A stretch of DNA of 64,000 bases from Escherichia whittamii (GCF_014836715.1 NZ_JACSQI010000001.1:308132-372131), one strand, 5' to 3'. Counted from the stretch's first letter, positions 43,666 to 52,975 are shown. Made by a program: numbers and translations. Notes: a model not told the origin generated them from the sequence alone.

Positions 43666-43706
43666 TTGATCACATTTTCTGCCTGAGTATAATGCCGGAC
43701 GATTTG
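43666..43706 (+). promoter_or_regulatory. pyrBI promoter with UTP-sensitive start
   Basis: TTGATC (43666-43671) and TATAAT (43688-43693) with a 16-base spacer. The start region reads GATTTG at 43701-43706. The run of three T allows reiterative U addition at high UTP, a known control of pyrBI. As I recall it the K-12 sequence is AATTTG, so the base before the A differs. Confidence 0.8.
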
Positions 43707-43718
43707 CCGGGAGGATGT

Positions 43719-43853
43719 ATGGTTCAGTGTGTTCGACATTTTGTCTTACCGCGTCTGAAAAAAGACGCTGGCCTGCCGTTTTTCTTCCCGTTGTTCACCT
43801 ATTCCCAGCCCCTCAATCGAGGGGTTTTTTTTTGCCCAGGCGTCAGGAGATAA
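43719..43853 (+). CDS. pyrL: pyrBI leader peptide
   Basis: A 44-codon frame, [15 protein letters not shown] to CPGVRR, behind GGGAGG. Its translation is coupled to the position of RNA polymerase over a UTP-sensitive pause, so at low UTP the ribosome disrupts the attenuator hairpin. It reads through the attenuator and stops two bases before pyrB. Confidence 0.95.
43809..43833 (+). terminator. pyrBI attenuator
   Basis: CCCCTC-aatc-GAGGGG hairpin followed by nine T (43825-43833), inside the last third of pyrL. Confidence 0.95.
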
Positions 43854-43855
43854 AC

Positions 43856-44791
43856 ATGGCTAATCCGCTATATCAAAAACACATCATTTCCATAAATGAC
43901 CTTAGTCGCGATGACCTTAATCTGGTGCTGGCGACAGCGGCGAAACTGAAAGCCAATCCGCAGCCAGAGCTTTTGAAGCATAAAGTGATCGCCAGCTGCT
44001 TCTTCGAAGCCTCTACGCGTACCCGCCTCTCTTTCGAAACCTCGATGCACCGCCTGGGCGCCAGCGTGGTGGGATTTTCTGACAGCGCAAACACCTCACT
44101 GGGAAAAAAAGGTGAAACGCTGGCTGATACCATCTCGGTTATCAGCACCTATGTCGATGCGATTGTGATGCGCCATCCGCAGGAAGGTGCGGCGCGCCTG
44201 GCCACCGAGTTTTCCGGCAATGTACCAGTACTGAATGCCGGCGATGGTTCCAACCAACATCCAACCCAAACCTTGCTGGATCTGTTCACTATTCAGGAAA
44301 CCCAGGGACGTCTCGACAATCTCCACGTTGCGATGGTCGGCGACCTGAAATATGGCCGTACCGTTCACTCCCTGACTCAGGCATTGGCGAAGTTCGATGG
44401 CAACCGTTTTTACTTCATCGCCCCGGATGCGCTGGCAATGCCGCAGTACATTCTGGATATGCTCGATGAAAAAGGTATCGCCTGGAGTCTGCATAGTTCC
44501 ATTGAAGAAGTGATGGCGGAAGTGGACATTCTGTATATGACTCGCGTGCAAAAAGAGCGTCTGGACCCGTCCGAGTACGCCAACGTGAAAGCACAGTTTG
44601 TCCTGCGCGCCAGCGATCTTCACAACGCCAAAGCCAATATGAAAGTGCTGCATCCGCTGCCACGCGTTGATGAGATTGCCACTGATGTGGATAAAACGCC
44701 GCACGCCTGGTACTTCCAGCAAGCAGGCAACGGGATTTTCGCTCGCCAGGCGTTACTGGCACTGGTTCTGAATCGCGATCTGGTACTGTAA
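43856..44791 (+). CDS. pyrB: Aspartate carbamoyltransferase, catalytic subunit
   Basis: 311 residues, starting [15 protein letters not shown] at 43856 behind CAGGAG. It makes carbamoyl aspartate, the committed step of pyrimidine synthesis. The carbamoyl-phosphate loop is [10 protein letters not shown] (about residues 52-61), followed by HPTQT near 135 and the aspartate-site HPLPRVDE near 267. It forms the c6r6 enzyme with PyrI, 12 bases downstream. Confidence 0.97.
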
Positions 44792-44803
44792 GGGGAAATA
44801 GAG

Positions 44804-45265
44804 ATGACACACGATAATAAATTGCAGGTTGAAGCTATCAAACGCGGCACGGTAATTGACCATATCCCCGCCCAGGTCGGTTTTAAGCTGTTGAGCTTGT
44901 TCAAGTTAACCGAAACCGATCAGCGCATCACCATCGGTCTGAACCTGCCTTCCGGAGAGATGGGCCGCAAGGATCTGATCAAAATCGAAAATACTTTTTT
45001 AAGTGAAGATCAGGTAGACCAACTGGCACTGTATGCACCGCAAGCCACGGTAAACCGTATCGACAACTATGACGTGGTCGGCAAATCGCGCCCCAGCCTG
45101 CCTGAACGTATTGATAATGTGCTGGTCTGCCCGAACAGCAACTGTATCAGCCATGCTGAACCGGTTTCTTCCAGCTTTGCCGTGAGAAAGCGCGCCAATG
45201 ATATTGCGCTCAAATGCAAATACTGCGAAAAAGAGTTTTCCCATAATGTGGTGCTGGCCAATTAA
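44804..45265 (+). CDS. pyrI: Aspartate carbamoyltransferase, regulatory subunit
   Basis: 153 residues. The N-terminal allosteric domain binds CTP or ATP, and the C-terminal zinc domain has its four cysteines in place (C109 and C114 in CPNSNC, C138 and C141 in CKYC). It forms dimers that hold two catalytic trimers together and gives feedback control. Confidence 0.97.
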   Translation: MTHDNKLQVEAIKRGTVIDHIPAQVGFKLLSLFKLTETDQRITIGLNLPSGEMGRKDLIKIENTFLSEDQVDQLALYAPQATVNRIDNYDVVGKSRPSLPERIDNVLVCPNSNCISHAEPVSSSFAVRKRANDIALKCKYCEKEFSHNVVLAN

Positions 45266-45271
45266 TTGCGG

Positions 45272-45300
45272 TTGGTAATAAATGTCAGGCTCCCTATAAT
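45272..45300 (+). promoter_or_regulatory. Promoter of ridA
   Basis: TTGGTA (45272-45277) and a consensus TATAAT (45295-45300) separated by 17 bases, about 38 bases before the ridA ATG. Confidence 0.75.
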
Positions 45301-45337
45301 GAGCCAGACTTTTTACCGCTGTAATAAAGGAGAAATC

Positions 45338-45724
45338 ATGAGCAAAACTATCGCGACGGAAAATGCACCCGCAGCTATCGGACCTTACGTTCAGGGCGTT
45401 GATCTGGGCAGTATGATCATCACCTCCGGTCAGATCCCGGTAAACCCGAAAACTGGCGAAGTACCGGCAGACGTAGCGGCACAAGCGCGTCAGTCTTTGG
45501 ATAACGTGAAAGCGATCGTGGAAGCGGCTGGCCTGAAAGTGGGCGATATCGTTAAAACCACCGTGTTTGTGAAAGACCTGAACGATTTCGCAACCGTAAA
45601 CGCCACTTACGAAGCGTTCTTCACCGAGCACAATGCCACCTTCCCGGCACGTTCTTGCGTTGAAGTTGCACGTCTGCCGAAAGACGTGAAGATTGAGATC
45701 GAAGCGATCGCTGTTCGTCGCTAA
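45338..45724 (+). CDS. ridA: Enamine/imine deaminase RidA
   Basis: 128 residues starting at 45338 behind AAAGGAG; the longer frame covers its promoter. RidA hydrolyses reactive enamine/imine intermediates such as 2-aminoacrylate made by PLP enzymes. The YjgF family motif PARSCVEVARLPKD carries the catalytic R105, and GPYVQG near the N-terminus forms the active-site cleft in the trimer. A 12-base inverted repeat follows. Confidence 0.96.
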   Translation: MSKTIATENAPAAIGPYVQGVDLGSMIITSGQIPVNPKTGEVPADVAAQARQSLDNVKAIVEAAGLKVGDIVKTTVFVKDLNDFATVNATYEAFFTEHNATFPARSCVEVARLPKDVKIEIEAIAVRR

Positions 45725-45736
45725 TCTCTTTCAAAT

Positions 45737-45767
45737 AGATAATCCAGGTTTCGCGCCTGGATTATCT
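45737..45767 (+). terminator. Hairpin after ridA
   Basis: A perfect 12-base stem AGATAATCCAGG / CCTGGATTATCT around a seven-base loop, 12 bases after the ridA stop. No long T run, so some transcription may continue into the next gene 24 bases further on. Confidence 0.7.
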
Positions 45768-45790
45768 GATTCAACCACGGAGGGTTGAAG

Positions 45791-46234
45791 ATGGCTAAAG
45801 CCCGCTTCACTGACGAACAAATTGCTGAAATTTTACAGCAGTCAAAAAAAGGTGCGCCTAATAAGGAACTATGTGAACGCTATCAATTTAGTGTTAGTAC
45901 GCTCCGGCGCTGGCAAGAACAGCACGCAGAAGGCGTAAGAAGTGAAATAAAAAAAATAGAATCTAAAGCGCAAATCGTCTTTCTCCTTTTCTTTGCAGTC
46001 TCCATTATACTCACGCTTATATTTGGCAAACCTACAGGTGGGTGGGTAATACCACCTTTATTACTTTATTGTATTTATTATATTCGCCTGTATCGCAACA
46101 TCTCCTCCAGACACATTAAAGAAGAAGACATCTATCTCTCTCGTTCGGTGAATAAAAGCTATAGCGCCCTTTATAATTTAAGCTGGACGTTTATTTGTTT
46201 TTTTATTTTTGTAGTAATCTATTTTTTTGTGTAG
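45791..46234 (+). CDS. Transposase-type helix-turn-helix fused to a two-helix membrane domain
   Basis: 147 residues from the ATG at 45791 (MAKARFTDEQIAEIL), with GGAGGG nearby. Residues 5-45 look like the helix-turn-helix of IS3-family OrfA transposases (FTDEQIAEILQQ, NKELCERYQFSVSTLRRWQ). After a short basic linker come two close hydrophobic segments (about residues 60-95, VFLLFFAVSIILTLIF and WVIPPLLLYCIYYI), a cytoplasmic-type loop and a third hydrophobic segment at the C-terminus (FICFFIFVVIYFFV). There is no transposase catalytic domain. I do not recognise a named protein. It might be a membrane-tethered DNA-binding regulator; this is inference. It is convergent with mgtA. Confidence 0.7.
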   Translation: MAKARFTDEQIAEILQQSKKGAPNKELCERYQFSVSTLRRWQEQHAEGVRSEIKKIESKAQIVFLLFFAVSIILTLIFGKPTGGWVIPPLLLYCIYYIRLYRNISSRHIKEEDIYLSRSVNKSYSALYNLSWTFICFFIFVVIYFFV

Positions 46235-46247
46235 ATCTTTTCGTAGG

Positions 46248-46280
46248 AGACTGATCTGAAAAAGTATTTCAGATCAGTCT
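46248..46280. terminator. Bidirectional terminator between the HTH-membrane gene and mgtA
   Basis: A perfect 14-base stem AGACTGATCTGAAA / TTTCAGATCAGTCT around a five-base loop, 14 bases past the HTH gene stop and 10 before the mgtA stop. Confidence 0.8.
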
Positions 46281-46290
46281 CATCACTGGC

Positions 46291-48987
46291 TTACTGCCAA
46301 CCGTAACGACGACTATAACCCCCTTTGACCAACTGCGTTAACGTCATATACCCTGCCAGAATCGCAACCAGCCACGGGAAGTAACTTAACGGCAGCGCCT
46401 GCAGTTGCAGATAACCAGCCAGCGGTGAAAACAGCAACGCGATCCCCACGACCATCACAATCGCGGTCATCGCCATTAATGGCCACGACGCGCAACTTTG
46501 AATAAACGGCACACGGCGGGTGCGGATCATATGCACAACCAGCGTTTGCGACAGCAATCCCACCACAAACCAGCCCGACTGGAACAGAGTTTGCGTTTCC
46601 GGCGTATTGGCATGAAATACCCACCACATCAGACAAAACGTCAGGATATCGAAGATCGAGCTGATCGGTCCGAAGAAGATCATAAAGCGGCCAAGATCCG
46701 CCGGATTCCAACGCTGCGGCTTTTGAATCTGCTCGTCATCAACGTTATCAAACGGGATTGCTACCTGTGATACATCGTACAGTAAGTTCTGGATCAGTAA
46801 GTGTAATGGCAACATCGGCAGGAAGGGTAAGAAAGCACTCGCCACCAGCACGCTGAACACATTACCGAAGTTAGAACTCGCCGTCATTTTGATGTATTTC
46901 AACATGTTGGCGAACGTGCGGCGCCCTTCAATGACCCCCTCTTCCAGCACCATCAGACTTTTTTCCAGCAGAATGATATCAGCCGCTTCACGGGCTATAT
47001 CTACCGCGCCGTCTACGGAAATACCGATATCAGCGGCACGTAACGCTGGTGCGTCATTAATACCATCCCCCATAAAGCCAACCACATGCCCTTCGCGCTT
47101 CAGTAAGGTCACAATACGTTCTTTATGCATCGGCGTCAGACGGGCAAACAGCGTGGTACGCTGCGCGAGATTTGCCAGTTCGTCGTCTGATAGTGTTTCA
47201 ATATCACTACCAATAACCACCTTTCCCGCGTCCAGCCCCACTTCATGGCACACCTTCGCCGCCACCAGTTCGCTATCGCCAGTGAGGATTTTTACGGTGA
47301 TCCCACTCGCCTTTAACGCCTGCAGCGCCGGAGCCGTTGTCTCTTTTGGTGGATCAAGAAAAGCAATATATCCTTCGAGGATCAGGTCGGATTCATCCGC
47401 CCGTTGGTAATCCCCTTCACGCGCTGGCAGGTATTTCGTCGCCACCGCAACTACGCGCAGCCCCTGACGATTCAGCGTATCGGTTACCCGCTTAATCTTA
47501 CGCAGCATGGTGTCATCGAGCGGAATAATCGCGCCATGATGACGCACCTGCGAACACACATTGAGGATTTCCTGCAATGCGCCTTTGCACACCAGTTGAT
47601 GGTGTTCGGCATTTTCTGCCACGACCACCGACATCCGGCGACGCTCGAAATCAAAAGGAATTTCATCCACTTTCTGCCAACGGCTGGCCAGCGAACGCGC
47701 TGACTTTTCATCTATACCTTCCAGCACCGCCGTATCAAGCAGGTTTTTAAGTCCGGTCTGGTAATGACTGTTCAACCACGCGCTATGCAGCACGCGTTCG
47801 CTGGTTTTGCCGGAGATATCGGTATGATTCTCCAGCACAATTTTATCTTGCGTCAGGGTGCCTGTTTTATCGGTGCACAGAATATCCATTGCACCAAAGT
47901 TCTGAATCGCATCCAGATGTTTGACGATCACTTTCTGTTTCGACAGTTTTACCGCACCACGCGCCAGCGTCGAGGTGACAATCATCGGCAGCATTTCCGG
48001 CGTTAAGCCCACCGCTACCGAAAGCGCGAATAGCGCAGCTTCCCACCAGTCGCCTTTGGTGTAGCCGTTGATGAACAGCACCACGGGCGCCATCACTAGC
48101 ATAAAGCGAATCAGCAGCATACTGACGCGGCTGATCCCTTGCTGAAAAGCATTCGGTTCGCTTTCCTGCTCGCTGACTCGTCCTGCCAGTTGACCAAACC
48201 AGGTATTGGCGCCTGTGGCAATCACCATTGCTTGCGCCGTGCCGCTCACCACGGTGGTCCCCATATAACACAGGGTATCGCACTCCAGCGGATTGCTATG
48301 CTCTGGCTGGCGAGTGGTTGCTGTTTTTTCAACGGGTAGAGACTCACCGGTTAACGACGCCTGGGCGACGAACAGATCCCGCGCCTGCAAAATACGTAAA
48401 TCTGCCGGGATCATATCTCCCGCTGCCAGTTTAATAATATCGCCAGGCACTAGCTGGTCGATGGGGATCTCCAGCCAGCCATTTTCGCCTTTGTCGTTAA
48501 TTACGCGCAGCACTGTCGCGGTATTACTAACCATCGCTTTCAGAGCATCTGCCGCTTTGGTGGAACGCGCTTCCTGAACGAAATTCAGCAACGTAGAAAT
48601 GGCCACCATTAACGCGATAACGCCTGCGGCAAATAAATCTTCCGTGGCATAAGAAATACCGCCGAGGATGGTGAGCAAAATATTAAAGGGGTTGCGATAG
48701 CAGACCCACAAATGTACCCACCACGGCGACGGTTGTTGCGCAGGTAATTTATTTTCACCGTATTGTTCGCGGGCAGATTCCACTTCTGCCTGATTTAACC
48801 CCTCCGGATGGGTGTCGAACGTTTTCCATAGTTCCTCTTCTGGCATCACCGCCATCTTCAGGCAATGCGCGCTTAAGGAAGGCGGGATCGGTGCATTCGC
48901 TGTCTGCTGCGCACCAGGCAGCGGATCGCGACGGATCAGACGGGAAGGTAAATGGCGAATTAGCCGGGTAAAAATTTCTTTAAACAT
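46291..48987 (-). CDS. mgtA: Mg2+-importing P-type ATPase MgtA
   Basis: An 898-residue P3B-type ATPase of the inner membrane. The phosphorylated aspartate is D373 in CTDKTGTLT, with TGES in the actuator domain near 210 and the hinge motif MGDGINDAPAL near 640. About ten membrane segments are visible. It imports Mg2+ at low external concentration. Transcription from the PhoP-dependent promoter passes a long leader with mgtL that senses Mg2+ and proline. Confidence 0.96.
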   Translation of the reverse strand: MFKEIFTRLIRHLPSRLIRRDPLPGAQQTANAPIPPSLSAHCLKMAVMPEEELWKTFDTHPEGLNQAEVESAREQYGENKLPAQQPSPWWVHLWVCYRNPFNILLTILGGISYATEDLFAAGVIALMVAISTLLNFVQEARSTKAADALKAMVSNTATVLRVINDKGENGWLEIPIDQLVPGDIIKLAAGDMIPADLRILQARDLFVAQASLTGESLPVEKTATTRQPEHSNPLECDTLCYMGTTVVSGTAQAMVIATGANTWFGQLAGRVSEQESEPNAFQQGISRVSMLLIRFMLVMAPVVLFINGYTKGDWWEAALFALSVAVGLTPEMLPMIVTSTLARGAVKLSKQKVIVKHLDAIQNFGAMDILCTDKTGTLTQDKIVLENHTDISGKTSERVLHSAWLNSHYQTGLKNLLDTAVLEGIDEKSARSLASRWQKVDEIPFDFERRRMSVVVAENAEHHQLVCKGALQEILNVCSQVRHHGAIIPLDDTMLRKIKRVTDTLNRQGLRVVAVATKYLPAREGDYQRADESDLILEGYIAFLDPPKETTAPALQALKASGITVKILTGDSELVAAKVCHEVGLDAGKVVIGSDIETLSDDELANLAQRTTLFARLTPMHKERIVTLLKREGHVVGFMGDGINDAPALRAADIGISVDGAVDIAREAADIILLEKSLMVLEEGVIEGRRTFANMLKYIKMTASSNFGNVFSVLVASAFLPFLPMLPLHLLIQNLLYDVSQVAIPFDNVDDEQIQKPQRWNPADLGRFMIFFGPISSIFDILTFCLMWWVFHANTPETQTLFQSGWFVVGLLSQTLVVHMIRTRRVPFIQSCASWPLMAMTAIVMVVGIALLFSPLAGYLQLQALPLSYFPWLVAILAGYMTLTQLVKGGYSRRYGWQ

Positions 48988-49240
48988 AGAAAGTCCCTCC
49001 GCACCGTCTGGAACAGTGCAGAAATGTCTTCAGGCGTAGCAAAGCCTTACCTGACGGTAATAAATATGAGCAGGGACGTTAAAACGTCACGGCCTTACGC
49101 ATCCGGTAACACCGTGAAAAGACAGGCTTACCGGAAAAGTTTTAATCTCCAACGGGGGAGAGGCGTGGGATCAGGTTCCATATAACCTCCGGTAAGTGAA
49201 TAAATAGCGCCGCGAATCCAATAATATTCGTAGCATTTAT
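48988..49240 (-). ncRNA. mgtA Mg2+-sensing leader
   Basis: About 250 bases of leader RNA between the predicted start near 49240 and mgtA, close to the K-12 leader length. It contains the mgtL leader frame (49128-49181). In K-12 and Salmonella, Mg2+ and MgtL translation switch this RNA between forms that allow or stop elongation by a Rho-dependent route. Confidence 0.75.
49128..49181 (-). CDS. mgtL: mgtA leader peptide MgtL
   Basis: 17 codons, MEPDPTPLPRWRLKLFR, behind GGAGGTTAT. The Pro codons at positions 4, 6 and 9 let ribosome stalling report proline or Mg2+ limitation to the mgtA leader. One residue (Trp 11) differs from the Arg I recall in K-12. Confidence 0.9.
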   Translation of the reverse strand: MEPDPTPLPRWRLKLFR

Positions 49241-49246
49241 GCCGAT

Positions 49247-49281
49247 ATAATACCTGTAAGCAACTAAACCAACGATAAACC
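49247..49281 (-). promoter_or_regulatory. PhoP box and -10 of mgtA
   Basis: On the minus strand GGTTTA-TCGTT-GGTTTA (49281-49265), the PhoP direct repeat with a five-base gap, is followed 12 bases later by TATTAT (49252-49247). This spacing matches PhoP-activated promoters. Confidence 0.88.
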
Positions 49282-49354
49282 AGACTTTACCCATTGCTGA
49301 ATGCGTGGGTAAAGTTAGGCTCAAATAATTAAACGCAAATTACGGGACAACAGG

Positions 49355-50302
49355 ATGCAAAATCGGCTGACCATCAAAGACATCGCTCGCTTAAGCGGCG
49401 TGGGGAAATCCACGGTTTCCCGAGTGCTGAATAACGAAAGCGGCGTGAGTCGGCACACGCGCGAGCGAGTTGAAGCCGTGATGAATCAGCATAGATTTTC
49501 CCCTTCCCGCTCTGCGCGCGCCATGCGTGGACAAAGCGATAAAGTTGTCGCCATTATCGTTACCCGTCTGGATTCGTTTTCAGAAAATCTCGCCGTTCAG
49601 ACCATGCTGCCTGCATTCTATGAACAGGGTTACGACCCAATCATGATGGAAAGCCAGTTTTCCCCGCAATTAGTGGCCGAACATTTGGGGGTACTGAAAC
49701 GTCGTAATATCGACGGCGTGGTACTGTTTGGTTTTACCGGCATAACAGAAGAAATGTTAGCCCCCTGGCAGTCATCGCTGGTTCTGCTGGCGCGTGACGC
49801 AAAAGGCTTTGCTTCGGTCTGTTATGACGACGAAGGGGCAATCAAAATCCTGATGCAACGGCTGTATGACCAGGGGCATCGCAATATCAGCTATCTCGGC
49901 GTACCGCACAGCGACGTGACTACCGGTAAGCGGCGTCACGAAGCCTACCAGGCGTTCTGCAAAGCACATAAGCTACATCCCGTCGCCGCCCTGCCTGGCC
50001 TCACCATGAAGCAAGGTTACGAGAATGTGGCAAAAGTAATTACCCCTGAAACCACCGCGTTACTGTGCGCAACCGACACACTGGCACTTGGCGCAAGTAA
50101 ATACCTGCAAGAACAACGCATCGATACCTTACAACTGGCGAGTGTTGGTAATACGCCTTTGATGAAGTTTCTCCATCCGGAAATCATAACCGTTGATCCA
50201 GGCTACGCAGAAGCCGGACACCAGGCGGCCTGCCAGTTGATCGGGCAGGTAACCGGACGCAGTGAACCTCAACAAATCGTCATACCCGCGGCCCTTTCCT
50301 GA
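49355..50302 (+). CDS. treR: Trehalose operon repressor TreR
   Basis: A 315-residue LacI-family repressor. The helix-turn-helix reads TIKDIARLSGVGKSTVSRVLNNE (residues 5-28), followed by the hinge region and a periplasmic-binding-protein-like core that senses trehalose-6-phosphate. It normally represses treBC directly downstream; here treB is absent and treC is a scar, so TreR has lost its known local target. Confidence 0.95.
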   Translation: MQNRLTIKDIARLSGVGKSTVSRVLNNESGVSRHTRERVEAVMNQHRFSPSRSARAMRGQSDKVVAIIVTRLDSFSENLAVQTMLPAFYEQGYDPIMMESQFSPQLVAEHLGVLKRRNIDGVVLFGFTGITEEMLAPWQSSLVLLARDAKGFASVCYDDEGAIKILMQRLYDQGHRNISYLGVPHSDVTTGKRRHEAYQAFCKAHKLHPVAALPGLTMKQGYENVAKVITPETTALLCATDTLALGASKYLQEQRIDTLQLASVGNTPLMKFLHPEIITVDPGYAEAGHQAACQLIGQVTGRSEPQQIVIPAALS

Positions 50303-50443
50303 GTGTTTCCTTCTACCAGATTTATCCAAAGAGTGTTCAGAACACCACAGGTAACTTCTGATGCATAAATTGAAGAAGCCTCTCTACAACGCTGTGCCAT
50401 GACATTACGGTCTTTTAAGGCTGTCTGGCGGTTTCAGAGATAA
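50303..50443 (+). pseudogene. treC: treC (trehalose-6-phosphate hydrolase) scar
   Basis: Two ends of TreC are fused. 50313-50345 reads FYQIYPKSVQNTTG, matching the N-terminus as I recall it (YQIYPKSFQDTTG). 50376-50443 reads EEASLQRCAMTLRSFKAVWRFQR and then TAA, matching the C-terminus. Some 500 residues between them are deleted and there is a frame change. treB is completely missing. The 50444-50836 gap that follows holds nrdD control sites. Confidence 0.85.
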
Positions 50444-50586
50444 TCCTCCTCCAGACCACGCTAAAGCGAGTATTTCCGGGGACTTACCGGGTAGTATATT
50501 GTTTTTGTTGATTTTATAACCAGAAAATCATTAAAAAATTTACACATCGCTCTAGCGCCCGCCATCCGTACTCTCTGCCTTTTACT

Positions 50587-50600
50587 TTGAGCTAAATCAA
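50587..50600 (+). promoter_or_regulatory. FNR site of nrdDG
   Basis: TTGAGCTAAATCAA matches the FNR consensus TTGATnnnnATCAA with one mismatch, about 240 bases before nrdD, in keeping with anaerobic induction. Confidence 0.8.
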
Positions 50601-50628
50601 AAAAACCGCAAACATCCTTAATGCAAAG

Positions 50629-50674
50629 CACTATATATAGACTTTAAAATGCATCTGAACCCAATATGTTGTAT
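50629..50674 (+). promoter_or_regulatory. Pair of NrdR boxes upstream of nrdD
   Basis: CTATATATAG (50631-50640) and CAATATGTTG (50662-50671) are both in the acaCnATATnnnGtgt style. Their centres are 31 bases apart, three helical turns, which is the spacing typical of NrdR box pairs. Confidence 0.75.
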
Positions 50675-50836
50675 CCATCGTCTAAACTTGCAACAAGATA
50701 CATACCAACGAAGCCGACACAATTGTGGATAAAGCGAATTGGGATTGCCGTAAATCCCCGTAACAAGAGCTGAATAAACCGGGGCGCACTTCCCCACTTT
50801 CTGTGGATAACCTGTTCTTAAAAATATGGAGCGATC

Positions 50837-52975
50837 ATGACACCGCATGTGATGAAACGAGACGGCTGCAAAGTGCCGTTTAAATCAGAGCGCATCAAAG
50901 AAGCTATTCTGCGTGCAGCTAAAGCAGCGGAAGTCGATGATGCAGATTATTGTGCCACTGTTGCCGCTATCGTCAGCGAGCAAATGCAGGGGCGTAACCA
51001 GGTAGATATCAACGAAATCCAGACCGCCGTTGAAAACCAGCTGATGTCTGGCCCGTACAAACAACTGGCCCGTGCATATATTGAGTACCGTCACGATCGC
51101 GACATTGAACGTGAAAAACGCGGTCGTCTGAACCAGGAGATCCGTGGTCTGGTCGAGCAGACTAATTCCTCGCTGCTCAATGAAAACGCGAATAAAGACA
51201 GTAAGGTCATTCCGACCCAGCGTGACCTGCTGGCCGGGATTGTTGCTAAACACTATGCACGTCAGCACCTGCTGCCGCGTGACGTGGTGCAGGCGCATGA
51301 ACGTGGCGATATCCACTACCACGATCTCGATTACTCGCCGTTCTTCCCGATGTTCAACTGCATGTTGATCGACCTGAAAGGCATGCTGACGCAAGGCTTT
51401 AAGATGGGGAATGCCGAGATTGAACCGCCGAAGTCGATCTCTACAGCTACAGCAGTAACTGCGCAGATTATTGCTCAGGTCGCCAGCCATATTTATGGTG
51501 GCACCACCATTAACCGTATCGACGAAGTTCTGGCGCCGTTTGTCACCGCCAGCTACAACAAGCATCGTAAAACTGCGGAAGAGTGGAGCATCCCGGACGC
51601 CGAAGGCTACGCCAACTCTCGTACCATCAAAGAGTGCTACGACGCATTCCAGTCGCTGGAATATGAAGTAAATACCCTGCACACCGCTAACGGTCAGACG
51701 CCGTTTGTGACCTTTGGCTTTGGTCTGGGTACCAGCTGGGAATCGCGCCTGATTCAGGAATCTATCCTGCGTAACCGTATCGCGGGCTTGGGTAAAAACC
51801 GTAAAACCGCCGTGTTCCCGAAACTGGTGTTTGCAATTCGCGATGGCCTGAACCATAAAGTGGGCGATCCGAACTACGACATCAAACAGCTGGCGCTGGA
51901 GTGCGCGAGCAAACGCATGTATCCAGATATCCTGAACTACGATCAGGTAGTGAAAGTCACTGGCTCGTTTAAAACGCCAATGGGTTGCCGCAGCTTCCTC
52001 GGCGTGTGGGAAGACGAAAACGGTGAGCAGATCCACGATGGTCGTAACAACCTCGGCGTGATCAGCCTGAACCTGCCACGTATTGCGCTGGAAGCGAAAG
52101 GTGATGAAGCCACCTTCTGGAAGTTGCTGGATGAACGTCTGGTGCTGGCGCGTAAGGCGCTGATGACCCGTATCGCCCGTCTGGAAGGCGTGAAAGCGCG
52201 CGTAGCGCCGATCCTCTATATGGAAGGTGCTTGTGGCGTGCGTCTGAATGCTGACGACGACGTTTCTGAAATATTCAAAAACGGTCGTGCATCTATTTCG
52301 CTGGGCTACATCGGTATCCACGAAACCATTAACGCGCTGTTCGGCGGCGAGCATGTTTACGACAACGAGCAGCTTCGTGCGAAAGGAATTGCGATTGTTG
52401 AGCGTCTGCGTCAGGCGGTGGATCAGTGGAAAGAAGAAACCGGTTACGGTTTCAGCCTCTACAGTACGCCGAGTGAGAACCTGTGTGACCGCTTCTGCCG
52501 TCTCGATACCGCAGAGTTTGGCGTAGTGCCGGGCGTGACGGACAAAGGTTACTACACCAACAGTTTCCACCTCGATGTGGAGAAGAAGGTGAACCCGTAC
52601 GACAAGATCGACTTTGAAGCGCCTTATCCCCCGCTGGCCAACGGTGGCTTCATTTGCTACGGCGAGTATCCAAACATTCAGCACAACCTGAAGGCGCTGG
52701 AAGATGTCTGGGATTACAGCTATCAGCATGTACCGTATTACGGCACCAACACGCCGATCGATGAATGCTACGAATGTGGCTTTACCGGCGAGTTTGAGTG
52801 CACCAGCAAAGGCTTCACCTGTCCGAAATGTGGTAACCATGACACCTCCCGTGTGTCGGTGACTCGCCGCGTGTGCGGATATTTAGGTAGCCCGGATGCG
52901 CGTCCGTTTAACGCCGGTAAGCAGGAAGAAGTTAAGCGCCGCGTTAAACATTTGGGAAATGGGCAGATCGGTTGA
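50837..52975 (+). CDS. nrdD: Anaerobic ribonucleoside-triphosphate reductase
   Basis: A 712-residue class III reductase. The N-terminal ATP-cone (KRDGCKVPFKSERIKEAILRAA) is the allosteric activity site. The C-terminal zinc site has CYEC (first Cys at 644) and CPKC, and the glycyl radical is G681 in RRVCGYLG. It reduces NTPs to dNTPs with formate under anaerobiosis. nrdG, its activase, follows after about 220 bases. Confidence 0.97.
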   Translation: MTPHVMKRDGCKVPFKSERIKEAILRAAKAAEVDDADYCATVAAIVSEQMQGRNQVDINEIQTAVENQLMSGPYKQLARAYIEYRHDRDIEREKRGRLNQEIRGLVEQTNSSLLNENANKDSKVIPTQRDLLAGIVAKHYARQHLLPRDVVQAHERGDIHYHDLDYSPFFPMFNCMLIDLKGMLTQGFKMGNAEIEPPKSISTATAVTAQIIAQVASHIYGGTTINRIDEVLAPFVTASYNKHRKTAEEWSIPDAEGYANSRTIKECYDAFQSLEYEVNTLHTANGQTPFVTFGFGLGTSWESRLIQESILRNRIAGLGKNRKTAVFPKLVFAIRDGLNHKVGDPNYDIKQLALECASKRMYPDILNYDQVVKVTGSFKTPMGCRSFLGVWEDENGEQIHDGRNNLGVISLNLPRIALEAKGDEATFWKLLDERLVLARKALMTRIARLEGVKARVAPILYMEGACGVRLNADDDVSEIFKNGRASISLGYIGIHETINALFGGEHVYDNEQLRAKGIAIVERLRQAVDQWKEETGYGFSLYSTPSENLCDRFCRLDTAEFGVVPGVTDKGYYTNSFHLDVEKKVNPYDKIDFEAPYPPLANGGFICYGEYPNIQHNLKALEDVWDYSYQHVPYYGTNTPIDECYECGFTGEFECTSKGFTCPKCGNHDTSRVSVTRRVCGYLGSPDARPFNAGKQEEVKRRVKHLGNGQIG

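Noticed and set aside
50885..52840. A 651-codon open frame on the minus strand opposite nrdD
   Set aside because: Same reason: an antisense shadow of a strongly biased gene, with no family features.
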